From: Lachnospiraceae bacterium
GTDB lineage: Bacteria > Bacillota_A > Clostridia > Lachnospirales > Lachnospiraceae
Assembly (NCBI GenBank): GCA_017626435.1
Contig: JAGAIR010000004.1
Coordinates: 213,036-277,035 of the forward strand
Reading direction: 5' to 3'
Length of the DNA stretch: 64,000 nucleotides
Under the pieces are notes generated by a model that did not search any database, had not been told where the DNA came from, and saw only the letters and a list, made by a program, of their open reading frames with translations. The number at the start of each line of letters is the position of its first letter. The stretch's first letter is position 1. This document shows positions 41,298 through 48,815 of this stretch, piece by piece. A program made the position numbers and the translations under genes.

Positions 41298-41592
41298 TAC
41301 TCTCTCCTCTCCTTTTCACATACTTCACCAGATTATGTGGAATCTGAATAACCGTTATCAACTTCTGATTGTGGAATATGTATGCCTTGTCTCCATACAA
41401 CCGTATCTGATTGGCGGTCTCATTATAGAAGTACAAACTATCAACCCATTTTTTCAGATTTCCAGTAGTTTCACTATGGGTCATGCCAAATTCATATGCT
41501 TTCTTTGCCATACGCTCAGCAGATTTCTTATTGACGCCACATCGCTCTTTCAATCTCTTTTGTGCGTGTTTGGTTACGACCAAGGAAACCAC
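41275..41592 (-). CDS. Hypothetical phage protein (about 105 aa)
   Basis: GTG start; a TTG three codons later is better spaced from AAAGAGGTG. TKHAQKRLKERCGVNKKSAE, then RMAKKAYEFGMTHSETTGNL and KAYIFHNQKLITVIQIPHNL. The pattern KHAxxRLKERxG...A.AyexG...F.....LITVIxIP is common in phage proteins of unknown role encoded near terminase; it may be an RNase-fold toxin-like protein (BrnT/RelE-like look), which I cannot verify. Overlaps the DUF1599 gene by 23 bases. Confidence 0.65.
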   Translation of the reverse strand: MVSLVVTKHAQKRLKERCGVNKKSAERMAKKAYEFGMTHSETTGNLKKWVDSLYFYNETANQIRLYGDKAYIFHNQKLITVIQIPHNLVKYVKRRGESNGQHRTT

Positions 41593-41626
41593 CTCTTTCC
41601 TTTTTGAATTCCATTGTTTTAAGAAA

Positions 41627-41698
41627 CTGGCATAGCAGGGTTCGAACCTGCGACATCCTGATTAACAGTCAGGCGTTCTACCGCTGAACTATATGACA
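41627..41698 (-). tRNA. tRNA-Asn (GTT)
   Basis: 72-base cloverleaf: anticodon stem CCTGA/TCAGG with loop CTGTTAA (anticodon GTT), T arm GCAGG-TTCGAAC-CCTGC, D arm with AGCGGTAGAAC. The acceptor stem TGTCATA/TATGCCA has one mismatch at the third pair, unlike typical chromosomal copies. CCA is not encoded. Phage-borne, beside a second tRNA. Confidence 0.85.
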
Positions 41699-41819
41699 AT
41701 ATACGATTCACTGTTTCCAGTGCATTGTCATTCTTTGTGAGGAATCCGCCACGCTCACATCAGCCGGTAGCAAACCGGCAGCACTATTACTCAAGAAAGG
41801 AGCTTTGCCAAATGGCAAA

Positions 41820-41892
41820 TAGCAAATACGGGATTCGAACCCGTGTACCATAGTTATGAACCATGCGTGGAACCACTCCAGCTTAATCTGCA
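41820..41892 (-). tRNA. tRNA-Met (CAT)
   Basis: 73-base cloverleaf: anticodon stem CATGG/CTATG with loop TTCATAA (anticodon CAT), T arm ACGGG-TTCGAAT-CCCGT, D arm AGCTGGAGTGGTTCCAC. The acceptor TGCAGAT/ATTTGCT has an unpaired first position and one G-T pair. It could be elongator Met, or Ile2 if lysidine-modified. Not CCA-encoded. Between the two tRNAs is a small GCCGGT/ACCGGC hairpin. Confidence 0.82.
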
Positions 41893-41990
41893 TTATCTTT
41901 TTTGGCAGAACCATATACAACCCGTTCACTTATTGGCTAACTATATTCAAATTTCATATGTGATTAAACTTTCAGCCGCCCACTTTTCAA

Positions 41991-42968
41991 TTAATTTTCA
42001 TCTGCAACTACAGTATTTGCACCCTGTACTGTTACCCAACCATGCTCTAATCTGGCTTGAGCTAATTTATTTTCAATCAGTTGATCCGTAATACTATTTG
42101 AAATCTTTTTATTCGCTTTTGCCTCTGCTTCCGCAGCAATTTTGGCAGCGTCAGCTTCCGCTTGCGCTTGCGTCTTTTTCACCTGGGCATCCGCCTCCGC
42201 CTTCTCAATATTCTTTTTATTTTCAATCTGCTGCTTTTCATAATCCATCTGAGCCTGTTGCTTTTTTGCAATTTTTTCATCATACTCTTTATCAAAAGTA
42301 GCATTATTGATAACCACTTTACTAACCATGATTACAGCTTTGCCGTATTTTTCATCAAGAGAAATCTGAATATTTTCCTGCGCCTTTGGCTCTAAAATGC
42401 CGCGATTGGTAACATCCGTTGGTGTTAATCCCTTAGATGCCGTCTTAATTGCCGATGCCACAAGTGACTCGCTCACCAAATTTTCTTTATAGTCCGATAC
42501 ATTAGCATAAATCCATGCCGACTTTTCCGGATTAATCTGATATGTAACCGTTATCCCCTTAAATGTAACGGTATTTCGCTCGCTTGTTTCCGAAGAAATA
42601 TTATTTTTTTCAAAAACAATGTCCTGCTGCTTATTGTTTACCTTTTCCACATGCTGCACAAATGGCAATTTCAAGTTAAATCCATTTGGCATTGTCTTTT
42701 CTGAAACCTGTCCAAATGTTGTTTTAACGCCTGTATAACCAGTAGGTATAATCACAAACGAAAATGCAAATATAAAAATCACAATACCAAGCAATGCTCC
42801 CAGCAGATTACTTCCATATCCATTGTGTTTCTGATTCCATTCATCTTTCGTGATAAGTTCCGATTTCAGCTGTTTGTCCAACAACATATTATTCGCTGAT
42901 TTCGTACAGCCAAATATAATCGCAAACAGAACAACCAAAACTCCTACAATTCCTACAAATACATTCAT
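41991..42968 (-). CDS. SPFH / prohibitin-family membrane protein
   Basis: 325 residues. Two N-terminal membrane segments (VFVGIVGVLVVLFAIIFGCT and LLGALLGIVIFIFAFSFVII) precede the SPFH domain: PTGYTGVKTTFGQVSEKTMP, GFNLKLPFVQHVEKVNNKQQ, TFKGITVTYQINPEKSAWIY. A long Ala/Glu/Lys coiled coil (IEKAEADAQVKKTQAQAEAD) and a short end follow, as in prohibitins. SPFH proteins form membrane ring scaffolds. A phage-encoded copy between tRNAs and terS is uncommon; it may protect the membrane during infection or block superinfection. Confidence 0.9.
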   Translation of the reverse strand: MNVFVGIVGVLVVLFAIIFGCTKSANNMLLDKQLKSELITKDEWNQKHNGYGSNLLGALLGIVIFIFAFSFVIIPTGYTGVKTTFGQVSEKTMPNGFNLKLPFVQHVEKVNNKQQDIVFEKNNISSETSERNTVTFKGITVTYQINPEKSAWIYANVSDYKENLVSESLVASAIKTASKGLTPTDVTNRGILEPKAQENIQISLDEKYGKAVIMVSKVVINNATFDKEYDEKIAKKQQAQMDYEKQQIENKKNIEKAEADAQVKKTQAQAEADAAKIAAEAEAKANKKISNSITDQLIENKLAQARLEHGWVTVQGANTVVADEN

Positions 42969-43049
42969 TTTAATCTCTCCTTTTATAATTTTTAAAATTT
43001 ATTGAATCCCAAACGGGAACCTCCAATCTTTTTTTGTTATAAAAAAATT

Positions 43050-43274
43050 TCAACTATCGCATTCAGAAAGGTCAGTCAACTCCATATGAGCTATCTGATC
43101 ATAGAAGAATATCGGTTCTTCACTACCTTTCCGAACAGAAAAATATTCTTTCAAGATTTCTGTAAGCAATCCCTTTTGTTCCCTTCCCTTAGTTGTTACA
43201 ACTTTTATCGGGTCTCCTACTTCGAAAGACGTATCATCGAATATGATTACTGGTCTAAACTCTGGATGATTCAT
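43050..43274 (-). CDS. Hypothetical phage protein (74 aa)
   Basis: Starts MNHPEFRPVIIFDDTSFEVG, continues DPIKVVTTKGREQKGLLTEI and GSEEPIFFYDQIAHMELTDL: a compact all-beta (SH3/Hfq-like) look. GGAGAGGAG precedes the ATG at 43274. A 267-base stretch upstream to terS has no gene; it contains an AT-rich, Gly/Pro-codon-free region with a CCCCCCTCCCC tract but no feature I can name. Confidence 0.65.
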   Translation of the reverse strand: MNHPEFRPVIIFDDTSFEVGDPIKVVTTKGREQKGLLTEILKEYFSVRKGSEEPIFFYDQIAHMELTDLSECDS

Positions 43275-43541
43275 GGCATCTCCTCTCCTTCTGACAAAAC
43301 CTTTTTTATTTTTTGAATAGTTGAGGGGCTGAGGTAGCGTTTTGGGCACCAACCACAACCCCCCTCCCCTCTTTGATTTGAATTTCACTTTCACTCTCTG
43401 TGATAAACTCGACTTTTTCAAAGAGAGTTGTTTTAAAATCCTCACAAAGCCCTATTTTAAAGCACTTTCAAGTTTTTCATATTTTTCAAATAATTTACAA
43501 AATGTATAAAGTATGCATATTTATTCAAAATTGCATTATAT

Positions 43542-44090
43542 TTATTCATTTTCCGCATCAATCGGTATATCCCGCTCCAGCATCTGTTGCACTTCCTCTG
43601 GAGATTGATTGGCTTCAATCTGCTTTTTAGGCTCCAAGATAACCTCTTGTTGATCTTTCAATCCGTCCCAATTTTTCTGCCAGAAAATTCCAGTAACAGG
43701 ATTTATTTTCCCGTCTGACATCAACTGCTCTCGAATTTGAGACATTATTTGACAACTTTTTTTAATGACGGCACAACGCAATGAACCGGGCTCTCTGCAC
43801 CTCACATTGCTAACCTCTTCCTTTGTCATTCCCCAGGCATTGTATAGCCCTAGATTTCCAGGTTTAACCCTGTTGTCAATGCAATATTGCAGATACTTCA
43901 AGGTTCTATCTCTTAATTGCTCAGGATCTTTCGTATCAATCTCATCCCATAAAGCAACTTCCAATGCATGTTTGGTAATCATTGCTATCTCATCTGGCGA
44001 TGCAGTTATCCCGTTATCGCCAATTACAGGTGATTTTTTCCATGCTTGATTCTTTGAAACCATCTTATTCCCTGAACCTTTACCGCCCAT
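43542..44090 (-). CDS. terS: Terminase small subunit
   Basis: 182 residues beginning MGGKGSGNKMVSKNQAWKKS. The helical DNA-binding part (PDEIAMITKHALEVALWDEI, RDRTLKYLQYCIDNRVKPGN, LYNAWGMTKEEVSNVRCREP) and the C-terminal helix with EVQQMLERDIPI fit small terminase subunits of Clostridia phages. It recognises the packaging start. First gene of the late direction; terL is 4.5 kb downstream with tRNAs, SPFH and other genes between, which is unusually far. Confidence 0.78.
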   Translation of the reverse strand: MGGKGSGNKMVSKNQAWKKSPVIGDNGITASPDEIAMITKHALEVALWDEIDTKDPEQLRDRTLKYLQYCIDNRVKPGNLGLYNAWGMTKEEVSNVRCREPGSLRCAVIKKSCQIMSQIREQLMSDGKINPVTGIFWQKNWDGLKDQQEVILEPKKQIEANQSPEEVQQMLERDIPIDAENE

Positions 44091-44354
44091 AACATTCACC
44101 ACCTTCATAATTTTCCATAAAACAAAAAATGAGCTATAGCCAATAGACCTATACTCACTAGATCTACTAGATATAACTCACCGAGCTACCTCAAAACCAA
44201 GTTCATCACTTGCCCGAATCGGCTAAACCGTTCGGAGTAATTCAACCATAACAGATTATTTTCCAAAAATCAACCCCAAAATAAATAAAAAACAAAAATA
44301 ATTATCTGGAATATTTTCGCAATGTACCGACTTTCTTTTTTTATTTTCTTTTCT

Positions 44355-44470
44355 CTCCCCCTATTCTAATCTATACTATCCTAACTCTAATCTACTCTAT
44401 ACTAACCTATACTACGCACCAAAGTGACAACCAAACAGTAACCAATCTGTAACCATAGCAATTTGCACAT
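44355..44470 (-). repeat. GGTTAC / TATAG-rich repeat block, right copy
   Basis: Read on the minus strand it has ATGGTTACAGATTGGTTAC, GGTTGTCAC, then TAGTATAGGTTAGTATAG-type units and AGGGGGAG, the same order as the plus-strand block at 9850-9945. Lies in the 470-base gap upstream of terS, where a replisome-organiser gene often ends in related phages. The rest of this gap is AT-rich with nothing else that I can identify. Confidence 0.5.
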
Positions 44471-44579
44471 AATATTGATTAAAATTTCATGAATATTTCA
44501 CAAAACCTTTCTGCTTTGGAGTAATAAAAAACAGTTGCCACTATATTGCTACAATGACAACTGCTAAACATGTCAAAAT

Positions 44580-44789
44580 TTAAGCGTAAGCCAATTTTCC
44601 TTTTGGCTCTGGAATCTCCTGACCTCTTTCCCTGGCAACTTCCATCCATTCTTCAATGACAATCTCCGAATTCTGAACTGCTTCCTGTATTGTCTGACCA
44701 TCAGCCATACATCCAGGGAGTTCCGGAACTTCAACAATAAATGCATCATCATCTTTTGACCAGTAAATAATTCTTTCATACTTATGCAT
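44580..44789 (-). CDS. hicB: HicB-family antitoxin
   Basis: 69 residues: RIIYWSKDDDAFIVEVPELP then GCMADGQTIQEAVQNSEIVI and EEWMEVARERGQEIPEPKG. The W...DD.AFIVEVPELPGCMADG core is the partially degraded RNase-H fold of HicB; the short C-terminus lacks a separate HTH. It neutralises HicA and usually represses the operon. Located downstream of hicA with 11 bases between. Confidence 0.93.
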   Translation of the reverse strand: MHKYERIIYWSKDDDAFIVEVPELPGCMADGQTIQEAVQNSEIVIEEWMEVARERGQEIPEPKGKLAYA

Positions 44790-44800
44790 TACTACACCTC

Positions 44801-45049
44801 CTATAATTCCAATTGATATTTCAAAATAAAATTTCTAATCTGTTTGACCTGATAAGGCTTTGCCATATTACCATTGGGCTGTATATTTATATTCTCTGGA
44901 AGATTCCCATATGAATATATAAAGTGGTCACCTTTTATTCTACACTCAAACCCCAATATATCAAGTATCTTCTGCAAATCTTTAAATTTTATGTTCTTGT
45001 CTTGTGTTCCACACATAATAGAATTTAATAACTTTTCCAATGTTGCCAC
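44801..45049 (-). CDS. hicA: HicA-family mRNA interferase toxin
   Basis: 82 residues from GTG: MATLEKLLNSIMCGTQDKNI, then KFKDLQKILDILGFECRIKG, DHFIYSYGNLPENINIQPNG and KPYQVKQIRNFILKYQLEL. The catalytic histidine is in GDHFIY; the dsRBD-like fold and KPYQVKQIRN end are typical. AAAGGAG lies 11 bases before the GTG. A longer frame reaches 45130 but the extra 27 residues are Lys/Arg/Glu filler without a ribosome site. It degrades mRNA when freed of HicB. Confidence 0.9.
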   Translation of the reverse strand: MATLEKLLNSIMCGTQDKNIKFKDLQKILDILGFECRIKGDHFIYSYGNLPENINIQPNGNMAKPYQVKQIRNFILKYQLEL

Positions 45050-45134
45050 TTCACCATCAACTCCTTTCTCCTCAAGGCTTCGCTTGCTCTCCGCCTTTCT
45101 GCTATTGTCAATCGGCTTTCCTCTTGACAATTAT

Positions 45135-45163
45135 ATAATATCATAATTCTATAACTTTTTCAA
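45135..45163 (-). promoter_or_regulatory. Promoter of the hicAB pair
   Basis: Minus strand TTGAAA (45158-45163), spacer 17, TATTAT (45135-45140). The transcript would carry an 85-base leader before hicA. Confidence 0.65.
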
Positions 45164-45183
45164 GTGATATTTGCAAATTATTT

Positions 45184-45417
45184 TTAAAAGTTATATTTCT
45201 TTTTTTCTTCCTCATCCTCGACATACTCTATTAAGTCTTTCGGTTGCATATCCAATATAATACAAATCCTGTTAATACTCTCAAGAGAAATATTTGTATT
45301 CTCATTCTTTATCTTTTTTAGCGTATCTTGGCTTAGTATCTTGGTTGTCTTTGCTTTGTATGTATTAAAGCCTTTCCGCTCTAATGCGTCCGCTATATTG
45401 ATTTTATACCTCAACAT
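45184..45417 (-). CDS. XRE-type regulator (77 aa)
   Basis: MLRYKINIADALERKGFNTY, then KILSQDTLKKIKNENTNISL and ESINRICIILDMQPKDLIEY: an HTH of the type in many mobile elements (SQxTLxKIxNxxxxISLxxINxICxxLxxQPxDLIEY). GGGAGG precedes the ATG. It is divergent from the plus-strand gene at 45577 and probably represses both promoters in the 150-base gap between them. Confidence 0.88.
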   Translation of the reverse strand: MLRYKINIADALERKGFNTYKAKTTKILSQDTLKKIKNENTNISLESINRICIILDMQPKDLIEYVEDEEEKKKYNF

Positions 45418-45441
45418 TCTTTTTCCCTCCTTTGGTATTTA

Positions 45442-45470
45442 ATTATAGTTTATAAATCCTTATAAGTCAA
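45442..45470 (-). promoter_or_regulatory. Promoter of the XRE regulator
   Basis: Minus strand TTGACT (45465-45470), 17-base spacer, TATAAT (45442-45447). Confidence 0.8.
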
Positions 45471-45504
45471 TTGAAAATGTTTCTAAAAAAAGTTACAAAA
45501 ACGC

Positions 45505-45533
45505 TTGACTATCTCTTTATAAAGTGATATTAT
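45505..45533 (+). promoter_or_regulatory. Divergent plus-strand promoter
   Basis: TTGACT (45505-45510), 17-base spacer, TATTAT (45528-45533), reading toward the gene at 45577. CTTTATAAAG inside the spacer is a perfect 10-base palindrome and a candidate operator. Confidence 0.75.
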
Positions 45534-45576
45534 ATAACCATAGCAAGAAACAACAAATCAAACGGAGGTAACGATT

Positions 45577-45804
45577 ATGATTATTAAAGCAGGCGAAATT
45601 AAAGTAGGTACACAGTTAGCAGAGGCAGACGGATTTTTATTTAATGTAGTAGAAATCGTAAAGGAAACGGAAAAATCTATCACGATTAGACTTTGTAGCG
45701 ACTTTTCAAGTATTCCGACACACTGGACAATAAAGAAAGACGGAACACCGGGCGGAGTTCTTAAAACTTTCCGAAAGTCTACAAGGCTTTACGGAATTGC
45801 ATAA
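45577..45804 (+). CDS. Small mobile-element protein (75 aa)
   Basis: MIIKAGEIKVGTQLAEADGF, then VVEIVKETEKSITIRLCSDF, ending FRKSTRLYGIA. All-beta, with the GTQLAEADGFLFxVxEI pattern that I associate with small accessory proteins of integrative elements. AACGGAGG is 7 bases before the ATG. Controlled by the divergent promoter next to the XRE gene. Function unknown. Confidence 0.7.
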   Translation: MIIKAGEIKVGTQLAEADGFLFNVVEIVKETEKSITIRLCSDFSSIPTHWTIKKDGTPGGVLKTFRKSTRLYGIA

Positions 45805-45901
45805 AGCCGAAACGGTCAGAAATGACCGTCAGCCGAGGGATAGCCGCCCAGTTCTGATGATGGCAGGCTCACAAGCAAAGAAAGGTTAAAAGGTGGAGAA
45901 T

Positions 45902-46093
45902 ATGACAAGGGAAGCGTTAAAAAAATTAAACAAAAAACAAATGAATTATTGTCAGACATTATCTGTCTTGATTGCGAAGGACAGAGAGAACGGAGCAATG
46001 AAAGAGGCAGAAAACTACGAAAAAATTCATGGCATAGTATTTAATCTCTTTGAGATTGATGAAAATTACAATGAAATACGAATGATATATTAA
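45902..46093 (+). CDS. Small mobile-element protein (63 aa)
   Basis: MTREALKKLNKKQMNYCQTL, then SVLIAKDRENGAMKEAENYE and a helical end FEIDENYNEIRMIY. AGGTGGAG precedes the ATG at good spacing. Helical, basic first half; follows the 75-residue gene after a GC-richer 97-base gap with a CGGTCAgaaaTGACCG hairpin (about 45812-45828). Probably co-transcribed. No family recognised. Confidence 0.65.
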   Translation: MTREALKKLNKKQMNYCQTLSVLIAKDRENGAMKEAENYEKIHGIVFNLFEIDENYNEIRMIY

Positions 46094-46807
46094 CTTCTTC
46101 CCCTTGTCTGATATCGTTTCAGCGAATAGTGGTATTATTAGATTGTTGACAATGTAGTTACATGGTGGTAACTTCAACGCTGTATTTTCGATTTTAAGTT
46201 TTTTTGTGTGCGCACACAGGGAAACACATCAAATAACAAAAAAATTTAAATGTGGGCAAATTAACGCAACTATGATTAACTTTATCCGCTTTCTTTGGTA
46301 TCTTGAAGGTAACGAAGCGAAACCACACAACTATTATCTATCTGAAATATTTTGTAAGAAACTTTTTAGAAATTAAAAGAAAATCCAGAGCATATTTTAA
46401 AATTTTATTCTTACTCTTAGTATTTTATATCAAGGCTCTAATCTACTACACAATCACTACACAATTTTGCTATATAGATACATAAATTTATATATAGATA
46501 TATGGTATTTCAAAACTGCTCAAACATTGATGCTATAAGGTTTTATCGGCTTATGTGAAGATACATTGATATATATGAAATAGGGTGACAAATTACGATT
46601 CCTAGTTTCATTTTTCTATCATCCTCCTTGTTTTGCGAAGCAAAATCCAAACCTACAGTAAGGAGAGGATTTGCCTCCTGAAAATCCTTTATTTTACAGT
46701 ATTTCTAAGACACCCTTGTTGCCAGGTGCACCATTTAGTGCACCATTTTTATGGTTTAAAGTGTATTAATGCTTAGGCAGCGTTTGGTGCTGTCTTAGAA
46801 GCATTTT
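46094..46807. other. AT-rich gap without genes
   Basis: About 700 bases with no convincing gene. It holds a perfect palindrome TGTGTGCGCACACA (46205-46218), a TTTTGC-gaa-GCAAAA hairpin near 46634 and, close to the integrase remnant, repeats of GTGCACCA (46727-46745, GGTGCACCATTTAGTGCACC). The latter could be arm-type integrase sites or the old attachment region, but no flanking direct repeat is evident to me. Confidence 0.4.
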
Positions 46808-47177
46808 TCAAACTACACTAAGAGCATCCGCTACCAATTCGATTTCTTTCTTCTTTTCCTCCTCGGTAGTGTGAACATATAAATTCATGGTAATTCCAAT
46901 ATTAGAATGACCTAACAACATCTGTAACGTTTTTGGCTTCCTACCTGCCTCAATACATCTTGTTGCAAACGTATGTCTCAATACATGCATCGAAAAATGA
47001 TTAATCTGTGCCTTATCACAAATCTTAAACAAAGCAGTATCATAGGTACTATTCTTAACAGGAGTTCCATTTCTACATAAGAACACGAATCCACTCCATT
47101 GGAATTACTTTGATTTTCCTATTTTTCTGTTGGGTTATTCCTACCCCCAACTCCTTTCCTTTTAAACTTTTTTCCAT
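46808..47177 (-). pseudogene. Tyrosine integrase with a large internal deletion
   Basis: The last ~95 residues of an integrase are intact: FVFLCRNGTPVKNSTYDTAL, VLRHTFATRCIEAGRKPKTL, LLGHSNIGITMNLYVHTTEE, with the R-H-x-x-R and H residues and the catalytic tyrosine. Immediately upstream, from ATG at 47177 with AAAGGAG before it, is the start of a phage integrase: MEKSLKGKELGVGITQQKNR. The ~260 residues expected between are missing and the two pieces are in different frames. The element can no longer move by this enzyme. Confidence 0.85.
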
Positions 47178-47832
47178 ATTTCATAACTCCTTTTAGCAAA
47201 GAAGCCCTAATACAGTAACTTACATATTACCATATAACAGCCTAAAAGTCCATAATCACTTCCAATTCAACCACAATGGCTTGCCGCTGTACTGCTACAA
47301 TGGTACTAATCCCGACAATTTTTCCGTCTCTTTGTTTCCAGAATGCTTTTGAAACCTCTTTGCAATTAGGACAAACTGGATTATATCTGTTTTTCCATTA
47401 TCTGCAATTTCTAATTTCTGTAATCATTTCAGTCCTAATCGTAAAAATACCATATGATTGCTTTTCAGTGTTTCCAAATATACATCAATCCATAAATGGG
47501 TATAAGAAAAGCACCACCCATTTCAGTGATGCTTCTGCCGCTTTCGGGAAAACGCTCCTTTGTCGAACTTTGTCATTCTGTTTTTTCCCTATCGCCTGTA
47601 ATTTCTGTTATAGTATATATGTAACTTACTTAGAGACCATGAATGCAACAACTATAATTTTATAGTCACACCATTTTCTTTGACCTTTGGTCTCAATCAT
47701 TCTTCCAGAGCATAAGACTCTGGAAGAGATTTCCAATAATCGATCAACGATATTCTTACTTCTGCTAATCCAAACCTGCTGACAGCTTTGAAAAATTAAA
47801 TGAAAATCAGAGAAAACGCCAGATCAAAATCA
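47178..47832. other. Gap with gene debris between integrase remnant and flavodoxin
   Basis: No intact gene. On the minus strand around 47235-47390 a stretch reads RYNPVCPNCKEVSKAFWKQR with further codons to a stop but no start, resembling a decayed zinc-finger protein. A 10-base-pair hairpin TCTTCCAGAG/CTCTGGAAGA lies at 47700-47727 and another (AAGCA..TGCTT type) near 47510-47535; both may be terminators. Confidence 0.35.
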
Positions 47833-48306
47833 TTACCCGATCTTCTGAATCCATCTGTATATATCTGCTTCGGATGTAAGCTGCTGATTCCCATTAAAAC
47901 GGATATTCAAACCAGGTTGAACTTTCGCACCCAAACACATCTTCTCAAAATCCTTGAACGTGTGACCAATCCATCCCCCGTTTGTGGCAAAAGGATATAC
48001 CTTTTTACCGGATAGATCAGCACTGTTTAAAAATGTTTTCATGGCAGGTGCAAAGGTATACCACCACACAGGAGTTCCTAAAATCACAGAATCGTATTGG
48101 CTAAGATCAATTTTAAATGGCTGGATCTCAGGCATAAAACCACGGTCTACTTCACGCTGCCCCTGAGCGACTACATCATTGTAACTCCCAGTATATGGCT
48201 TTACAGTCTCAATTTCTATTACATCCGCCTTCCGAATTTTTTGGATCTCTTCTGCAATTTTACGGGTATTCCCACCAAAAGAATAAAAAATTACAATATC
48301 TTTCAT
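47833..48306 (-). CDS. Flavodoxin
   Basis: 157 residues. MKDIVIFYSFGGNTRKIAEE carries the FMN phosphate loop (S-x-G-G-N-T), VILGTPVWWYTFAPAMKTFL the first flavin-stacking loop with Trp, and FATNGGWIGHTFKDFEKM the second. A NAD(P)H-independent electron carrier or quinone reductase-like flavodoxin, common in anaerobes next to aldo/keto reductases. Last gene in the LysR-AKR-cupin-flavodoxin run. GGGAG precedes the ATG. Confidence 0.93.
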   Translation of the reverse strand: MKDIVIFYSFGGNTRKIAEEIQKIRKADVIEIETVKPYTGSYNDVVAQGQREVDRGFMPEIQPFKIDLSQYDSVILGTPVWWYTFAPAMKTFLNSADLSGKKVYPFATNGGWIGHTFKDFEKMCLGAKVQPGLNIRFNGNQQLTSEADIYRWIQKIG

Positions 48307-48351
48307 AATAATCTCCCTTCCGCCACCTTTGGCTGGCAACACCTGCCCCTT

Positions 48352-48759
48352 CTACTTCAGTCTGCCGTATTCTGCATCGGAAACCGGCTCACACCATTCA
48401 TTTCTGGTCTCTTCCCCAGGAACCTCGATTGCCAGATGGGAAAACCAACTGTCATGCGCTGCCCCATGCCAATGTTTCACCCCAGCTGGAATATTCACCA
48501 CATCTCCCGGCTGTAGCTCACGTGGCTCTTTTCCCCACTCCTGATAATATCCTCTGCCACCGGTAACCAGAAGAATTTGTCCTCCGCCGGATTTTGCATG
48601 ATGGATATGCCAGTTATTACGGCAGCCCGGCTCAAACGTTACATTTCCGATGACTACTTGTTCCAAAGAAAGCATCTTCAAATAACTCTGACCAATAAAA
48701 TACTTTGCAAATGCAGTATTTTCTTCACCTCGCGGAAATATTTCCTTAAACTCGTTCAT
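48352..48759 (-). CDS. Cupin-domain protein
   Basis: 135 residues. VTFEPGCRNNWHIHHAKSGG is the first cupin motif (H-x-H...), LQPGDVVNIPAGVKHWHGAA the second (PxGxxHWH) and WFSHLAIEVPGEE the end of the barrel. Family members bind one metal ion and often act as small detoxifying or carboxymuconolactone-associated proteins encoded near aldo/keto reductases. The role in this cluster is probably redox or carbonyl stress. Start with AGGAGG-type leader. Confidence 0.9.
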   Translation of the reverse strand: MNEFKEIFPRGEENTAFAKYFIGQSYLKMLSLEQVVIGNVTFEPGCRNNWHIHHAKSGGGQILLVTGGRGYYQEWGKEPRELQPGDVVNIPAGVKHWHGAAHDSWFSHLAIEVPGEETRNEWCEPVSDAEYGRLK

Positions 48760-48815
48760 GTTTTTCCTCCTTTTTACTCAAAATGCATGTTTGTGCCAAC
48801 AACCCTGCCATCCCA

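Noticed and set aside
41708..41929. 73-codon minus-strand frame
   Set aside because: It runs through the tRNA-Met gene and its leader, so it is not a gene.
43320..43380. CCCCCCTCCCC tract as a cos site
   Set aside because: No paired cohesive-end sequence or terminase binding repeats could be recognised by eye.
46205..46218. Palindrome TGTGTGCGCACACA as an attachment or resolution site
   Set aside because: Single copy, no flanking repeat or recombinase partner identified.
47276..47665. 129-codon plus-strand frame between the integrase remnant and flavodoxin
   Set aside because: No ribosome site, Cys/Phe-rich composition, and the opposite strand shows zinc-finger debris instead.
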